Assembly (NCBI RefSeq): GCF_000423005.1
Contig: NZ_AUHD01000004.1
Location: forward strand, 248,001-312,000
DNA: 64,000 nucleotides
Direction: 5' to 3'
DNA from: Gelidibacter mesophilus DSM 14095
GTDB lineage: Bacteria > Bacteroidota > Bacteroidia > Flavobacteriales > Flavobacteriaceae
The notes beneath the pieces were generated by a model, which ran no database searches, was not told the origin of the DNA, and was given only the letters and a program-made list of their open reading frames with translations. Of this stretch, positions 38,391 through 47,544 are shown in pieces (the stretch's first letter is position 1; the number at the start of each line of letters is the position of its first letter). Made by a program: the position numbers and the translations under genes.

Positions 38391-38849
38391 TTAGTTCTTT
38401 ATAAGAATGTAGACGTTTAAAGATGTGGCAAAGATTAGCCAAAGAAAATAAGGCACCAATAAAAGCGATTTAGACTTCATATTTGTCCAGTAATAAAACA
38501 TGATAAAACCAACGACTACAGCGAGACCAGCTATAAGAAACAACCCTGCTAAAATTTGTTGGTACTGGAAGAAGATAGGATTCCAAACAAGACTCAATAT
38601 ATAATATAGTATCAATAGGCCAATCAGGAGTTTTTTATTCTCTACCATAGGCCACAAATAAGACAGATAGATACTAAAACAAATAAGTATGAGGGTCCAA
38701 GCTATACCGATGACAAATCCTGGTGGAGTCCAAGGTGCCGTGGTCAACCCAGCATACCACTCAGACTTTGGTCCTTCTCCTCCCAATAAACGTCCAAGTC
38801 CGACAGAAGTAAAGTTTAGTATTAAGAATAAGGTAAGTCTATAAATCAT
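38391..38849 (-). CDS. tspO: TspO/MBR family membrane protein
   Basis: The 152-residue protein has five predicted membrane helices and the family motifs PWTPPGFVIGIAWT, WNPIFF and PYFLWLIFATSLN. Bacterial TspO binds porphyrins and is linked to stress and light or oxygen responses. It lies 42 bases after a small unknown gene on the same strand. Confidence 0.93.
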   Translation of the reverse strand: MIYRLTLFLILNFTSVGLGRLLGGEGPKSEWYAGLTTAPWTPPGFVIGIAWTLILICFSIYLSYLWPMVENKKLLIGLLILYYILSLVWNPIFFQYQQILAGLFLIAGLAVVVGFIMFYYWTNMKSKSLLLVPYFLWLIFATSLNVYILIKN

Positions 38850-38891
38850 TCTCCGCTATTTTTAAATGTCATTATTTGGAAGTGCTATTAT

Positions 38892-39116
38892 TTAGTCTAT
38901 AATTTCGTAGTCAATAGACAATTTTCGCAACGCTCGTAACGCAGATCCTGTTTCTTTATCTTCCACCTCGATGACCACGGTATCTCCATCTAAAAGTATT
39001 TCAGTCAGTTCAAACGATAAGGATTCATTAATGTTTGAGGAAACCTCTAAAAGACATTTAGTTATAGCCCTTCTATCGGATCTCAGGGCGTCACAGGACA
39101 ATAAATTTATTTTCAT
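38892..39116 (-). CDS. Small conserved-looking protein of unknown function upstream of TspO
   Basis: A 74-residue soluble protein (MKINLLSCDALRSDRR to SIDYEIID) without signal or membrane segment. The order beta-alpha-beta-beta-alpha-beta suggested by its pattern resembles a small ACT-like or ferredoxin-like fold, but no family is recognised. Its start has room for a promoter and its stop lies 42 bases before tspO, so the two are probably co-transcribed. Confidence 0.6.
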   Translation of the reverse strand: MKINLLSCDALRSDRRAITKCLLEVSSNINESLSFELTEILLDGDTVVIEVEDKETGSALRALRKLSIDYEIID

Positions 39117-39654
39117 AATATGAAATTATTTGAGCAAGATACGAAAGTTGAAATTTAATAGAATCCAGTTAAATTATACCTATACACTTCAGGTATTATT
39201 ACAATTAACAAAAAAATTGCTTTTGTGGTAGTTAAAAGTTTGTGTATCAGTTCTAAGAATTTTCTAAACTAAATTTTTTTTTGACATAATAATCTGTACT
39301 CCCTTAACGTATTGACAAGCACACTTTGACGAACAAAAATTTCTTTTCTCTCTATCAAACGTTTAGCGCGCTATGGTTGGTTTGAAAGGAGTTTCCTTAT
39401 GATTTAGGATATAGAATCTTGAAGCTAAAAAGAGTATAGTTGGCGGAGTTCTGTTGAACTAATAGCGTCCCATATAGGACCAAATTTACTCATATCCACA
39501 ATGGATTCAGAATTAGGTAAGCAAAAAGGTAAAACTAACAGAATAATTTGATTAACAGTTTTTATAAAATAACCATCTTCCTTCTCTGTCAAAAAGCCCC
39601 GAAACTCTTGTGTTTACGGGGCTGTGTTTTTAGATTATCCCTTAGACAAAAAAA
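39117..39654. other. Non-coding gap with hairpin
   Basis: About 540 bases with no gene. The region 39591-39631 holds a hairpin related to the one at 34681. Nothing else was recognised. Confidence 0.5.
39591..39631. terminator. Bidirectional terminator-like hairpin, copy 2
   Basis: AAAAAGCCCCGAAAC-TCTT-GTGTTTACGGGGCT followed by TGTTTTT shares most of its bases with the hairpin at 34681-34719. On the minus strand it is followed by five Ts and lies 24 bases after the stop of the membrane-protein gene at 39655, so it probably ends that transcript. The 20 bases before it (CATCTTCCTTCTCTGTC) only weakly resemble the tRNA-like stretch of copy 1. Confidence 0.7.
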
Positions 39655-40359
39655 TTAAGAAGCTTCTTGAGCAACCTCCGCTTTTTTCTTTTTCTTTTTA
39701 TTCTTTTTAATCTGAGGTTCGGCAAGATCGTCCATCATTTGAAAAAATTTACCTGTATTGGTGACATAATTCTCTGATAGCGAATTATAATTATCCAACA
39801 TTTCCTTTGATCCAAGGAGTGACGTCGCCATATAGGCATCATTGCTTAACGTTTCTTTAAACCAAGCTAATGTAAGTCCAGTTAATTGGACGTAATTACT
39901 TCTACTTTCCTGAAGTCGCGCCGGTGGATCTGCTATAAAATGTGCAACTATATCCACCATTCCAAAGATCTCAAAGGCTATAGCTAAAATGGGTCTATCC
40001 ATAACTGCAAAAACCACAGAGGTTATAATCAACCCCAATCCCAAACAAAAAGAAAAAATATACATCCAGGTACTAATACTTTGCGCTCTTCTATTGGATT
40101 CCAATGTGTCATTTAATCCTAACTTCATATTCTTAATCAGTTCAAAAGTTTGATCGCCTGACTCTAATAATTTTTGCTGTTGCCTCATTTGAATTTCATT
40201 ATTCCTATAAGCATTTTGGGCTATGTTGTCATTTATAGCTTTAATCTTTATAAGGTTGTCATCGGTAAGATTATATTTTTTAAAATATTCGAGATCTGGC
40301 TGAAGGTTAGGATCTTGTACGATTGCGTATAATTCGGCAATGAGGTTATTTGTTTCCAT
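39655..40359 (-). CDS. Two-helix membrane protein of unknown function with Lys-rich tail
   Basis: The 234-residue protein has a helical N-terminal part with likely coiled coil (about 30-85, IQMRQQQKLLESGDQ), two membrane helices (about 95-140, STWMYIFSFCLGLGLIITS and PILAIAFEIFGMVDIV), a conserved-looking DPPARLQESRSNYVQL segment after the second helix, and a C-terminal run of lysines (IKKNKKKKKKAEV). The layout recalls bacterial two-helix proteins with a PP-R-Q-S segment after the helices, but I cannot assign a family. It is transcribed alone. Confidence 0.7.
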   Translation of the reverse strand: METNNLIAELYAIVQDPNLQPDLEYFKKYNLTDDNLIKIKAINDNIAQNAYRNNEIQMRQQQKLLESGDQTFELIKNMKLGLNDTLESNRRAQSISTWMYIFSFCLGLGLIITSVVFAVMDRPILAIAFEIFGMVDIVAHFIADPPARLQESRSNYVQLTGLTLAWFKETLSNDAYMATSLLGSKEMLDNYNSLSENYVTNTGKFFQMMDDLAEPQIKKNKKKKKKAEVAQEAS

Positions 40360-41097
40360 AGTTTAAGTTATTTAGTTTAATACCATAGCATCGGGGATAA
40401 TGAAACATGTGAGCATGAAATCTTAAATCATGTGCTAAACTTCCTATTTCACTTTTCTACATCTAATTTTATGTATCACTTCAAAAGACACGACAAAAAG
40501 CGATTAATTTTAAAAAGGAGTAAGAATACGCTTATCTTCAAATTTCAAAAACATTAGGAAAGATTGAAAATCACTAAACCAATTCAGATGGAAATAGCGT
40601 CGAAAAACTTCCTGACATGGAGCGTCCTGCTTCTCATAGCACATATATTGTTCTATGGGCAACAATCACTGAGTCTGTCCAAGGTTATGCTGTTCAACTT
40701 GGTAAAATGGTGACCATGTTAGAGATTTTAAAAATTGTGTTACCCAAAATGTTTTCGATCTTTCTATGGAAGAAAGAGACTTTTTATTGGATGACAATGC
40801 CAATAGAATAGATGCCATGATATTTCAACTGGCGGCTCCTGAAAAAGATTAGTAAATGCATATCATGGCACATCAAGCGAATTATAAGGGACGCATGCGG
40901 TTAATATTAAAGCGTTGTGAAAATAAACAAGGTTTGATTTTATTCTGCCAGAAATACCTATTCAAACCAACACTTGCCTCCTTTCATTCCAATTTGTAAA
41001 TTACCGGACGAAACAAGTATATTCATGATTCTCGTTTTCTATACCGTAGTATCCTAATTTTATATATTAATTTTTTTTATAATAGCAACTAATCCCT
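40360..41097. other. Gene-poor gap
   Basis: About 740 bases with no intact gene. It contains the frameshifted small frame at 40588-40852. The remainder (40853-41097) shows nothing recognisable. Confidence 0.5.
40588..40852 (+). pseudogene. Small secreted protein gene, apparently frameshifted
   Basis: The ATG at 40588 opens a frame with a convincing signal peptide (NFLTWSVLLLIAHILFYGQQ) that stops at a TGA near 40711. A second frame picks up at about 40713 with strongly protein-like sequence (HVRDFKNCVTQNVFDL, SMEERDFLLDDNANRIDAM) to the TAG at 40852. Together they would make a small exported protein of about 88 residues. The family is unknown. Confidence 0.4.
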
Positions 41098-41442
41098 ATG
41101 GCATATAATACTAAGTTAGCTGACAAAGTAAGAACTTACATATCAAATATTCATGGGCTAGAAATTGAAGAGAAACAAATGTTCGGTGGATTGGCTTTTA
41201 TGGTCAATGGGAAAATGTGAATAAATATTGGCGAAAGCAGGTTAATGTGCCGCTTTGATCCTTCTCTTTCTGACGAAATATCCAAAAAAAATAGTTTCTT
41301 GCCAATGACAATGAAAGGCAGGCAATATAAAGGCTATTGTTATGTGGAACAAATAGGTTATCATAACAAAATAGACTTTGAATATTGGATAAACCTTTGC
41401 CTTGATTATAATGATAGCGAAAAAGCATCCAAGAGAAAATAG
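41098..41442 (+). pseudogene. TfoX-family gene with an in-frame stop
   Basis: The frame starts MAYNTKLADKVRTYI, carries the TfoX N-terminal-domain motif MFGGLAFMVNGKM, meets TGA at 41218-41220 (codon 41), and continues in the same frame through MCRFDP and KGYCYVEQIG to TAG at 41440. Homologues usually have Cys at this place, so a single TGT or TGC to TGA change explains the stop. Apart from that it is full length (114 codons). The family is named for a competence regulator, but most Bacteroidota members are uncharacterised. Confidence 0.8.
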
Positions 41443-41493
41443 AAATCTGTACCTTAAGAAAATGCAGACTACATAATTTAAAAAAAGTACAAA

Positions 41494-42048
41494 ATGAATC
41501 AGACCAAAAGATCACTCGAAGAACAACGTATTGAGTTTACAAATGGAAAATTTCTTGCGACACCTTTAGCTGGTGCAATCGCATGGTTACTAGTTGGAAT
41601 TGCGGGACTTTTACTCCCAATGAAAACAACTGTTTGGGTCTTATTTATTGCCACAGGATGCATTGCCTACTTAGGTATGTTTATTTCTAAATATACCGGT
41701 GAAAATTTTTTGGACAAAAACAAACCTAAGAATGAATTTGACTCCTTGTTCTTTTTTACAGTTGGACAATCAATTTTGGTTTATGGCATTGCAATACCGT
41801 TTTTTATACTAGATTATTCATCCTTGCCACTAACTGTCGGTATTTTGACAGGCCTCATGTGGTTACCATTCTCTTGGATCATTAAACATTGGGTTGGGAT
41901 TTTCCATTCGCTGACCAGAACTATACTTATTGTGTTACTTTGGTACAGTTTTCCAGACCACAGATTCGTAGCGATTCCGTTTGCGATAGTAGGTATCTAT
42001 ATTGTAACCCTCATCATCTTGAAGAACAGAAAAAGAGCAGATTCTTAA
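41494..42048 (+). CDS. Multi-pass membrane protein of unknown function (possibly DUF7010)
   Basis: The 184-residue protein has about six membrane helices, starting after a polar N-terminus (MNQTKRSLEEQRIEFTNG). The segments LAGAIAWLLVGIAGLLLP and TTVWVLFIATGCIAYLGMF begin the hydrophobic core. The opening EEQRIEFTNGKFLATPLAG recalls DUF7010 proteins, which I cannot confirm. It stands alone on the plus strand after the TfoX remnant. Confidence 0.7.
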   Translation: MNQTKRSLEEQRIEFTNGKFLATPLAGAIAWLLVGIAGLLLPMKTTVWVLFIATGCIAYLGMFISKYTGENFLDKNKPKNEFDSLFFFTVGQSILVYGIAIPFFILDYSSLPLTVGILTGLMWLPFSWIIKHWVGIFHSLTRTILIVLLWYSFPDHRFVAIPFAIVGIYIVTLIILKNRKRADS

Positions 42049-42214
42049 ATATCTGACACTTAACGATGCTTTAAAACCTATAGAAATATTTCAGACCTGC
42101 CATAAACGATCCATGCAACGGATTTGCATGAAAAAAATAATGAAAACTTCAGGGATAGAGTCATCAAATGTGAAATTCAAAAACAAGTTCCCGATAACCA
42201 TATTAAATCACTAT

Positions 42215-42553
42215 TTATTTTTTGGTTCGCCACCCCCTAATTTCTTGACTTACAGCTTCTGGAGTTCTATTGGTGCGTTTTGCTATCCGACGGGGAACAT
42301 CAGAAAACTCTCCGGCCTTATAGTTCACATCGGTATCGGTAAGCTTTGGATAGTGCTTTCGATAATCACTTTCAATAGCCTTCCAATGACTCTCGGCCTC
42401 TTGTTCTGGATCTTCATTCGGCTGATGTCTGTTCTGCCCGTAATCAACTTCTCCCTGAGCATCATTTGTACGTCTGTCCATGCGGTGATCATTATCCTGA
42501 AGACGTTCTGGATTACCTGTTATTTTTTTGTCTTTGTCGCTATTTGTGTCCAT
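42215..42553 (-). CDS. CsbD-like small stress protein
   Basis: The 112-residue acidic, hydrophilic protein has a disordered N-terminal half rich in Asp, Gln and Asn and a C-terminal CsbD-like segment (HWKAIESDYRKHYPKLTD, followed by a segment ending EAVSQEIRGW). CsbD-type proteins are induced by general stress in many bacteria; their molecular role is not settled. The gene lies alone on the minus strand. Confidence 0.75.
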   Translation of the reverse strand: MDTNSDKDKKITGNPERLQDNDHRMDRRTNDAQGEVDYGQNRHQPNEDPEQEAESHWKAIESDYRKHYPKLTDTDVNYKAGEFSDVPRRIAKRTNRTPEAVSQEIRGWRTKK

Positions 42554-42969
42554 AATCTTAGATTAATATATTAATTACAATGATTTTTTTATTCGTAGGT
42601 TTAATTTCTTAATGAAAGTTACGGATGAATAAACAACAGAGTGAATCCTATAAAATAAAATATTAACACTATTGAGTATGTCAACTCATTGTTTCATCTA
42701 AAAGGTTTTTAAAAGTATTAAAAAACAAGGTCACAAAAAAAAAGACTCCTCTGTCGAACAGCCTCTTGGCTTTGCTTGAAATTCTTTATGATCTTCTTCG
42801 CCATAAATTTCTTTCAATTGTTTTTAATAAAATACTGCAATGGCTGCTCTGAAATCTTGAAACTTCACTAATATTTCAAGTATACTGCATATAAGTTTTA
42901 ATGTCAAAAATTTCTGTCTCGGATATCAATTATAGCCACAATCACATGCAATGTATATCCTCAAGAATC
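42554..42969. other. Non-coding gap
   Basis: About 415 bases upstream of the CsbD-like gene with no gene, repeat or hairpin that I can support. Confidence 0.5.
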
Positions 42970-43383
42970 TCAAATTACAGGAACTTCAATAGTCAAAAAT
43001 TTATCTTCTCCATTTTCGTCCTCTCCCTGATAAAATTTAAAAATATAAGGTTCAGATTGTATGGCATGTACGGGAATTGAAAATGTTACTTCTCTAACGC
43101 TGTCGGTACAGGATATACCATCATCAACATGCGCGATAGGATAAACTAACCTTGCCGTTCCTTCATAGAAATAATCAAATTGACCATAGAAAAAATAACA
43201 ACTGTTTGGCAATTCAATGGTAACATTGATGCGATAGGTCCGTCCATAAATAAATTCATTTGGAAGATCTGCGCTTTTAACCGCAGTATATTCTAAATGA
43301 TAGTCGTGGTAATTATTGTCGTCGTCATTACTACAACCAACCAGTAAAAAAGCGACCATAAAAAAAGTCAGAAACTGTTTCAT
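42970..43383 (-). CDS. Small lipoprotein of unknown function
   Basis: The 137-residue protein has a clear lipobox (MVAFLLVGCSNDDD) followed by an acidic stretch and a beta-rich domain with two cysteines in the mature part (LPNSCYFF and DGISCTDS) that could form a disulfide. The pattern is common for Bacteroidota outer-membrane lipoproteins. No family is recognised. Confidence 0.75.
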   Translation of the reverse strand: MKQFLTFFMVAFLLVGCSNDDDNNYHDYHLEYTAVKSADLPNEFIYGRTYRINVTIELPNSCYFFYGQFDYFYEGTARLVYPIAHVDDGISCTDSVREVTFSIPVHAIQSEPYIFKFYQGEDENGEDKFLTIEVPVI

Positions 43384-43789
43384 AATAATTGAATTTTAAG
43401 TTAAACCTGTCTAAAGTTAATCGATTTGAGGCAAAATTTTATAATTTATTTTTTAAAATCTCAAAAAAATAGATACGCATAAATATGAGTTTTTTAAAAT
43501 TGAGCTTGTTTTATAAGAGGACAGAAATCCTCGCTTTAATCGAAAGTTTTGCAAACCAGTACTTCTTTAACATATTAAATAATAAGTTACTTGAAAACCA
43601 ATAACCTTAGGATATGTGGGGATAAACCGTCGTGTTGACCACTTTTACTTTAAGGACCGAAGGTTTCTGATTCTTCACAAAAATTTCAAATCCAAGTCGA
43701 CAGCATTGTTCTCTAAACACTACTTCATTTATGATAGATACCAGCAACCGGTATGCTCTTTTTTTTTATCTTGTACAAAACTATTCCAA
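43384..43789. other. Non-coding gap before rpe
   Basis: About 405 bases. The rpe frame is open back to 43616 but the stretch upstream of 43790 does not look like coding sequence of the family. No promoter consensus was recognised. Confidence 0.5.
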
Positions 43790-44440
43790 ATGTCAAAACT
43801 TATCGCTCCTTCAATTCTCTCAGGTAATTTTGCCCATCTGTCAAAAGACATTGAAATGCTCAACAAAAGCAATGCCGACAGCATTCATGTGGATATCATG
43901 GATGGCGTTTTTGTTCCCAATATATCCTTCGGTTTTCCAGTGCTCAAAGCAATAAAAAAACTGGCGTCAAAACCATTGGATGTCCATTTGATGATCATTC
44001 AACCAGAACGCTATATCAGTCGGTTTAAGGAGGCCGGTGCCGATACTTTAATCGTCCACTTTGAAGCTTGTAGACATTTACACAATACCATCCAAGCAAT
44101 TAAACAAGAAGGAATGCTAGCAGGAGTCGCCATTAATCCACATACGCCTATCAACAATCTCGAAGCCATCATTAAGGATATTGATCAACTGCTAATCATG
44201 TCAGTCAATCCCGGTTTTGGAGGACAAAAGCTCATAGAGCACACCTATCGGAAAGTTGAACTTGCACGGGATTTAATTCAGAGAAGCCACGTGAAAACAA
44301 TCATCGGACTCGATGGTGGCGTGAACTTAACCAATGCCCCACAGCTTATTGCAGCCGGAGCCGACTTATTGGTGTCTGGGAGTTATATTTTTCGATCTGA
44401 CAACCCTTCCAAAACTATCTCTGATTTTAAGGCATTATAA
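43790..44440 (+). CDS. rpe: Ribulose-phosphate 3-epimerase
   Basis: From the ATG at 43790 the 216-residue TIM-barrel enzyme begins MSKLIAPSILSGNFAHL and carries the signatures HVDIMDGVFVPNIS, DVHLMI, MSVNPGFGGQ and GLDGGV, with metal-binding His and Asp residues in HVDIMDG and LDGG. It interconverts ribulose 5-phosphate and xylulose 5-phosphate. An open extension to 43616 adds 58 residues that do not match the family and was rejected. It opens the plus-strand central-carbon block. Confidence 0.95.
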   Translation: MSKLIAPSILSGNFAHLSKDIEMLNKSNADSIHVDIMDGVFVPNISFGFPVLKAIKKLASKPLDVHLMIIQPERYISRFKEAGADTLIVHFEACRHLHNTIQAIKQEGMLAGVAINPHTPINNLEAIIKDIDQLLIMSVNPGFGGQKLIEHTYRKVELARDLIQRSHVKTIIGLDGGVNLTNAPQLIAAGADLLVSGSYIFRSDNPSKTISDFKAL

Positions 44441-44587
44441 AACTTACAAAAGCCTAACTACCTAAACATTCTTCTTTTAAAGTGAGAATAATGTAAGTTA
44501 TCACTCGGATTATATAAATTTTATTGAGAATTGCTATTGTATCTTTAAGACGATATTCTCTCAAGAAACTATTGAATACAATTGGAT

Positions 44588-45616
44588 ATGACTAATTCGG
44601 AACTTCTAAAAAATACAATCGCGCAGATATTTGCCAATGGTAAAGGCATCCTTGCCATGGATGAAAGCACACCCACTATTGACAAACGTTTTTCGGTCAA
44701 TGGAATTCCACAAAATGTAGAGATGCGACGCAACTATCGAGAACTCCTCGCGACAACACCGGGACTGAGTGAAAGTATTGGTGGTGCCATTTTATATGAC
44801 GAAACTATCCGACAGCAAACCTCAGACGGCATTGCAATGGCTACGATGTTGATGAATTCGGGAATTATCCCAGGAATTAAAGTAGATATGGGCGCCAAAC
44901 CGCTGGCTGGTTTTCCTAACGAAAAAATTACGGAGGGTTTGGATGGGCTGCGAGAGCGCTTGGTAGATTACAATTCCATGGGCGCTCGTTTTGCCAAATG
45001 GCGTGCAGTCATTACCATCGGAGATGGCATCCCAACAGATGCCTGCATCAACGCCAATTCTCATGCCTTGGCAAGATATGCTGCATTATGTCAGGAGGCA
45101 GGCTTGGTTCCTATTGTAGAGCCAGAAGTCTTGATGGATGGCAATCATTCAAGGCAGCGGTGTTATGACGTTACGGAGCAAGCATTAAAGTCCCTTTTTG
45201 AGGCATTGTACCACTTTCGCGTTGATCTTCAGAGCATTATTCTAAAACCTAATTTGGTAATGGCAGGAAAAGACAGTAGCCAAAAAGACAGTATCGCTGA
45301 CGTTGCTAAGGCCACTGTAAACTGTTTTCTTTCATCGGTTCCTGCAGCTGTGCCGGCCATTGCATTTCTATCGGGTGGACAATCGCCAGAACAAGCATCT
45401 CAACATTTGAATGCTATAAATAAAAATTATAAGGACCGCCTTCCTTGGATAGTTGCTTTTTCTTTTGCAAGAGCCATTCAACACCCCTGTTTAGAAGCTT
45501 GGAAGGGACAGGAAGCTCATGTGGAAAAAGCGCAACAACTACTCTATCATCGGGCAAAACTAAGTGCTGCTGCAAGACGTGGAGCCTATAAATCAGCCAT
45601 GGAAGACCATGGGTAA
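44588..45616 (+). CDS. Class I fructose-bisphosphate aldolase
   Basis: The 342-residue enzyme is the eukaryotic-like class I type: GKGILAMDESTPTIDKRF near the N-terminus, the Schiff-base lysine K220 in ILKPNLVMAG, LSGGQS, and FSFARAIQHP near the C-terminus. It cleaves fructose 1,6-bisphosphate to glyceraldehyde 3-phosphate and dihydroxyacetone phosphate without a metal ion. I start at the ATG at 44588; a TTG two codons upstream is less likely. It lies between rpe and the NADH dehydrogenase. Confidence 0.95.
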   Translation: MTNSELLKNTIAQIFANGKGILAMDESTPTIDKRFSVNGIPQNVEMRRNYRELLATTPGLSESIGGAILYDETIRQQTSDGIAMATMLMNSGIIPGIKVDMGAKPLAGFPNEKITEGLDGLRERLVDYNSMGARFAKWRAVITIGDGIPTDACINANSHALARYAALCQEAGLVPIVEPEVLMDGNHSRQRCYDVTEQALKSLFEALYHFRVDLQSIILKPNLVMAGKDSSQKDSIADVAKATVNCFLSSVPAAVPAIAFLSGGQSPEQASQHLNAINKNYKDRLPWIVAFSFARAIQHPCLEAWKGQEAHVEKAQQLLYHRAKLSAAARRGAYKSAMEDHG

Positions 45617-45707
45617 TCTCAGATGCTTTTAGCAGTCCTAAAGGATTAATTTAAAATAAATAAAAGGGACCATGGACACTAAATAAATTAACGCCCTTCT
45701 GGGTAGC

Positions 45708-46019
45708 ATGACCACGCTGTCAGAAGTGACAAATTTGCTGAATGAAAGAGGGTATACTAAAAATCTCAATTTAGAATCAACACATCTCGTTTGTGAGGGT
45801 ACTGAGACAAAGCTATTTCCTGGCGAATTTATCGTAGATAAACATTATCGATTTGAAGGACCATCTGATCCTAGCGATGAGGCTATTGTTTTTGCAATTT
45901 CATCTTCAAAACACCATCTAAAAGGTATTTTGATAAATGGCTATGGGATTTCTAGCGAGGCTATTTCAGATGAAATGATACAGGCTTTGGATGAAAGGCA
46001 TCAAGAATTCACCACTTAA
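45708..46019 (+). CDS. Small conserved Bacteroidota protein of unknown function
   Basis: A 103-residue soluble protein with motifs GEFIVDKHYRFEGPSDPSDEAIVFAISS and LINGYGI. Very similar small proteins in Bacteroidota are often labelled phosphoribosylpyrophosphate synthetase, but the chain is far too short for that enzyme and lacks its PRPP-binding motif, so I treat the function as unknown. Confidence 0.8.
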   Translation: MTTLSEVTNLLNERGYTKNLNLESTHLVCEGTETKLFPGEFIVDKHYRFEGPSDPSDEAIVFAISSSKHHLKGILINGYGISSEAISDEMIQALDERHQEFTT

Positions 46020-46238
46020 AACAGGTTTAACTTCCAAAATAAAAACAGTTCGGGTGGGAATTCTGTAAATTATAGAGCAGTTTCTGTAAGCCATCTTGAA
46101 AATTAAAAAGTATCTTTAATATTCTTAAGTTAAGAATAACGCAGGTTTTTTATTGATCCAAAGGATTATAAAGAGATGGCTTCTCCATTTTAAGGATACT
46201 TCTATCTCATGTTATTCATAGCAGAATATACTTTTTAA

Positions 46239-47531
46239 ATGGCGAAAATACCTAAAATCATCATTATTGGCGCAGGATTTGGTGGCGTCAAAATGGTTAA
46301 ATCCCTATATAAGAAACCCGTAGAAGTGCTGTTGATCGATCGGAACAATTACCACAACTTTCAACCTTTAATGTACCAGGTAGCCACTGGAGGTTTGGAA
46401 CCGGGAAATATAGGATATCCCGTAAGACGGATTTTCAGAAAGTATAAAAATGTCAGCTTTAGAATGGCAGAAGTTTTGAAAATAAACATCCGAAAAAATC
46501 AAATTTCAACCTCCATCGGAGATATGACTTATGATTATTTAGTGATGGCTTCAGGAAGCGAAAATAACTTTTTCAATTTTGAACCGGTTAAACACAAATT
46601 GCTAACCCTAAAATCTTTACCTGACGCCCTTCAAATTCGAAATTGGATTTTTCAGAATCTCGAGCGCGCCTTAGCTGAAAACGAAAAAGAATCTTTAGAA
46701 GAAATCATGAACATTGCCATTGTGGGAGGTGGACCGGCAGGCATTGAACTTGCAGGTGCATTGGCCGAAATGAAAAAACACCTCATCCCCAAAGAATTTC
46801 CGGAATTGGAACTGTCAAGGATGAGTCTAAATTTATATCAATCAGGACCAAAATTACTTGCGTCAATGTCAAAAGAAGCTTCTGAAAAAACACTCGAATA
46901 TCTAAAAGAAATGGGGGTAAACGTCTTTCTCAATACTCGGGTTAGTGATTACAAAGACAATGCTATTGTGTTGGAAGACGGAAGCCAATTTATAACCAAT
47001 ACGGTTATATGGACTGCAGGTGTTAAAGGCGCCCTAATCGATGGTTTTCCAGAAGAAGCCATTCTACAAGGTAATCGTCTGTCAGTCAATGAATTTAATC
47101 AGGTGCTCGGGACTCAAAATATTTTCGCAATTGGAGATGTGTCGGCTCATTGTTCAAATGAATATCCAAAAGGACTGCCTATGCTTGCGCCAATTGCGCA
47201 ACATCAAGGAAAGCTTTTGGCTAAGAATATTTTAAAACGTTTAAAGAATGAATCAATGCAACCTTTTGCATATACCAACAAAGGCGTTATGGCAACTATT
47301 GGAAGAAAAAAAGCCGTGGTGGATTTACCAAACTTCAAATTCCAAGGAGGTTTTGCCTGGTTGGTATGGATGTTCGTGCATGTATTTTCACTTGTTGGCT
47401 TCCGAGATAAAACCGTGACGTTAATCGATTGGGTGGTGAGTTATTTTAGCTACGACCAGCCTTTAGGAATGATTTTAAGATCAGGAGAATTTAAGCCTGA
47501 TCCTGCTAAGAATGAAATTAAAGAAATATAA
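46239..47531 (+). CDS. ndh: Type II NADH:quinone oxidoreductase (NDH-2)
   Basis: The 430-residue flavoprotein has an FAD-binding GAGFGG near residue 10, a second dinucleotide-binding motif VGGGPAGIELAGALAE (about 165-180) for NADH, the family motif FAIGDVSAH (about 298) and a C-terminal amphipathic, aromatic-rich region (FAWLVWMFVHVFSLVGFRDK) for membrane contact. It passes electrons from NADH to the quinone pool without pumping protons. It ends 13 bases before transketolase and is probably co-transcribed with it. Confidence 0.92.
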   Translation: MAKIPKIIIIGAGFGGVKMVKSLYKKPVEVLLIDRNNYHNFQPLMYQVATGGLEPGNIGYPVRRIFRKYKNVSFRMAEVLKINIRKNQISTSIGDMTYDYLVMASGSENNFFNFEPVKHKLLTLKSLPDALQIRNWIFQNLERALAENEKESLEEIMNIAIVGGGPAGIELAGALAEMKKHLIPKEFPELELSRMSLNLYQSGPKLLASMSKEASEKTLEYLKEMGVNVFLNTRVSDYKDNAIVLEDGSQFITNTVIWTAGVKGALIDGFPEEAILQGNRLSVNEFNQVLGTQNIFAIGDVSAHCSNEYPKGLPMLAPIAQHQGKLLAKNILKRLKNESMQPFAYTNKGVMATIGRKKAVVDLPNFKFQGGFAWLVWMFVHVFSLVGFRDKTVTLIDWVVSYFSYDQPLGMILRSGEFKPDPAKNEIKEI

Positions 47532-47544
47532 GAAGTAGCAACCC

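Noticed and set aside
41218-41220. Selenocysteine codon in TfoX
   Set aside because: No hairpin suited to a bacterial SECIS was noticed directly downstream and the family is not known for selenoproteins; a nonsense change is simpler.
42113-42574. 153-codon plus-strand frame
   Set aside because: It is antisense to the CsbD-like gene, whose composition and motif support the minus strand.
43416-43429. GTTAATCGATTTGA resembles the LacI-type operator
   Set aside because: It matches only 11 of 14 bases, lies upstream of an unrelated small lipoprotein gene, and such AT-rich near matches are expected by chance.
43616-43789. 58-residue N-terminal extension of rpe
   Set aside because: The extension does not resemble the epimerase family and the ATG at 43790 gives the standard start MSKLIAPSIL.
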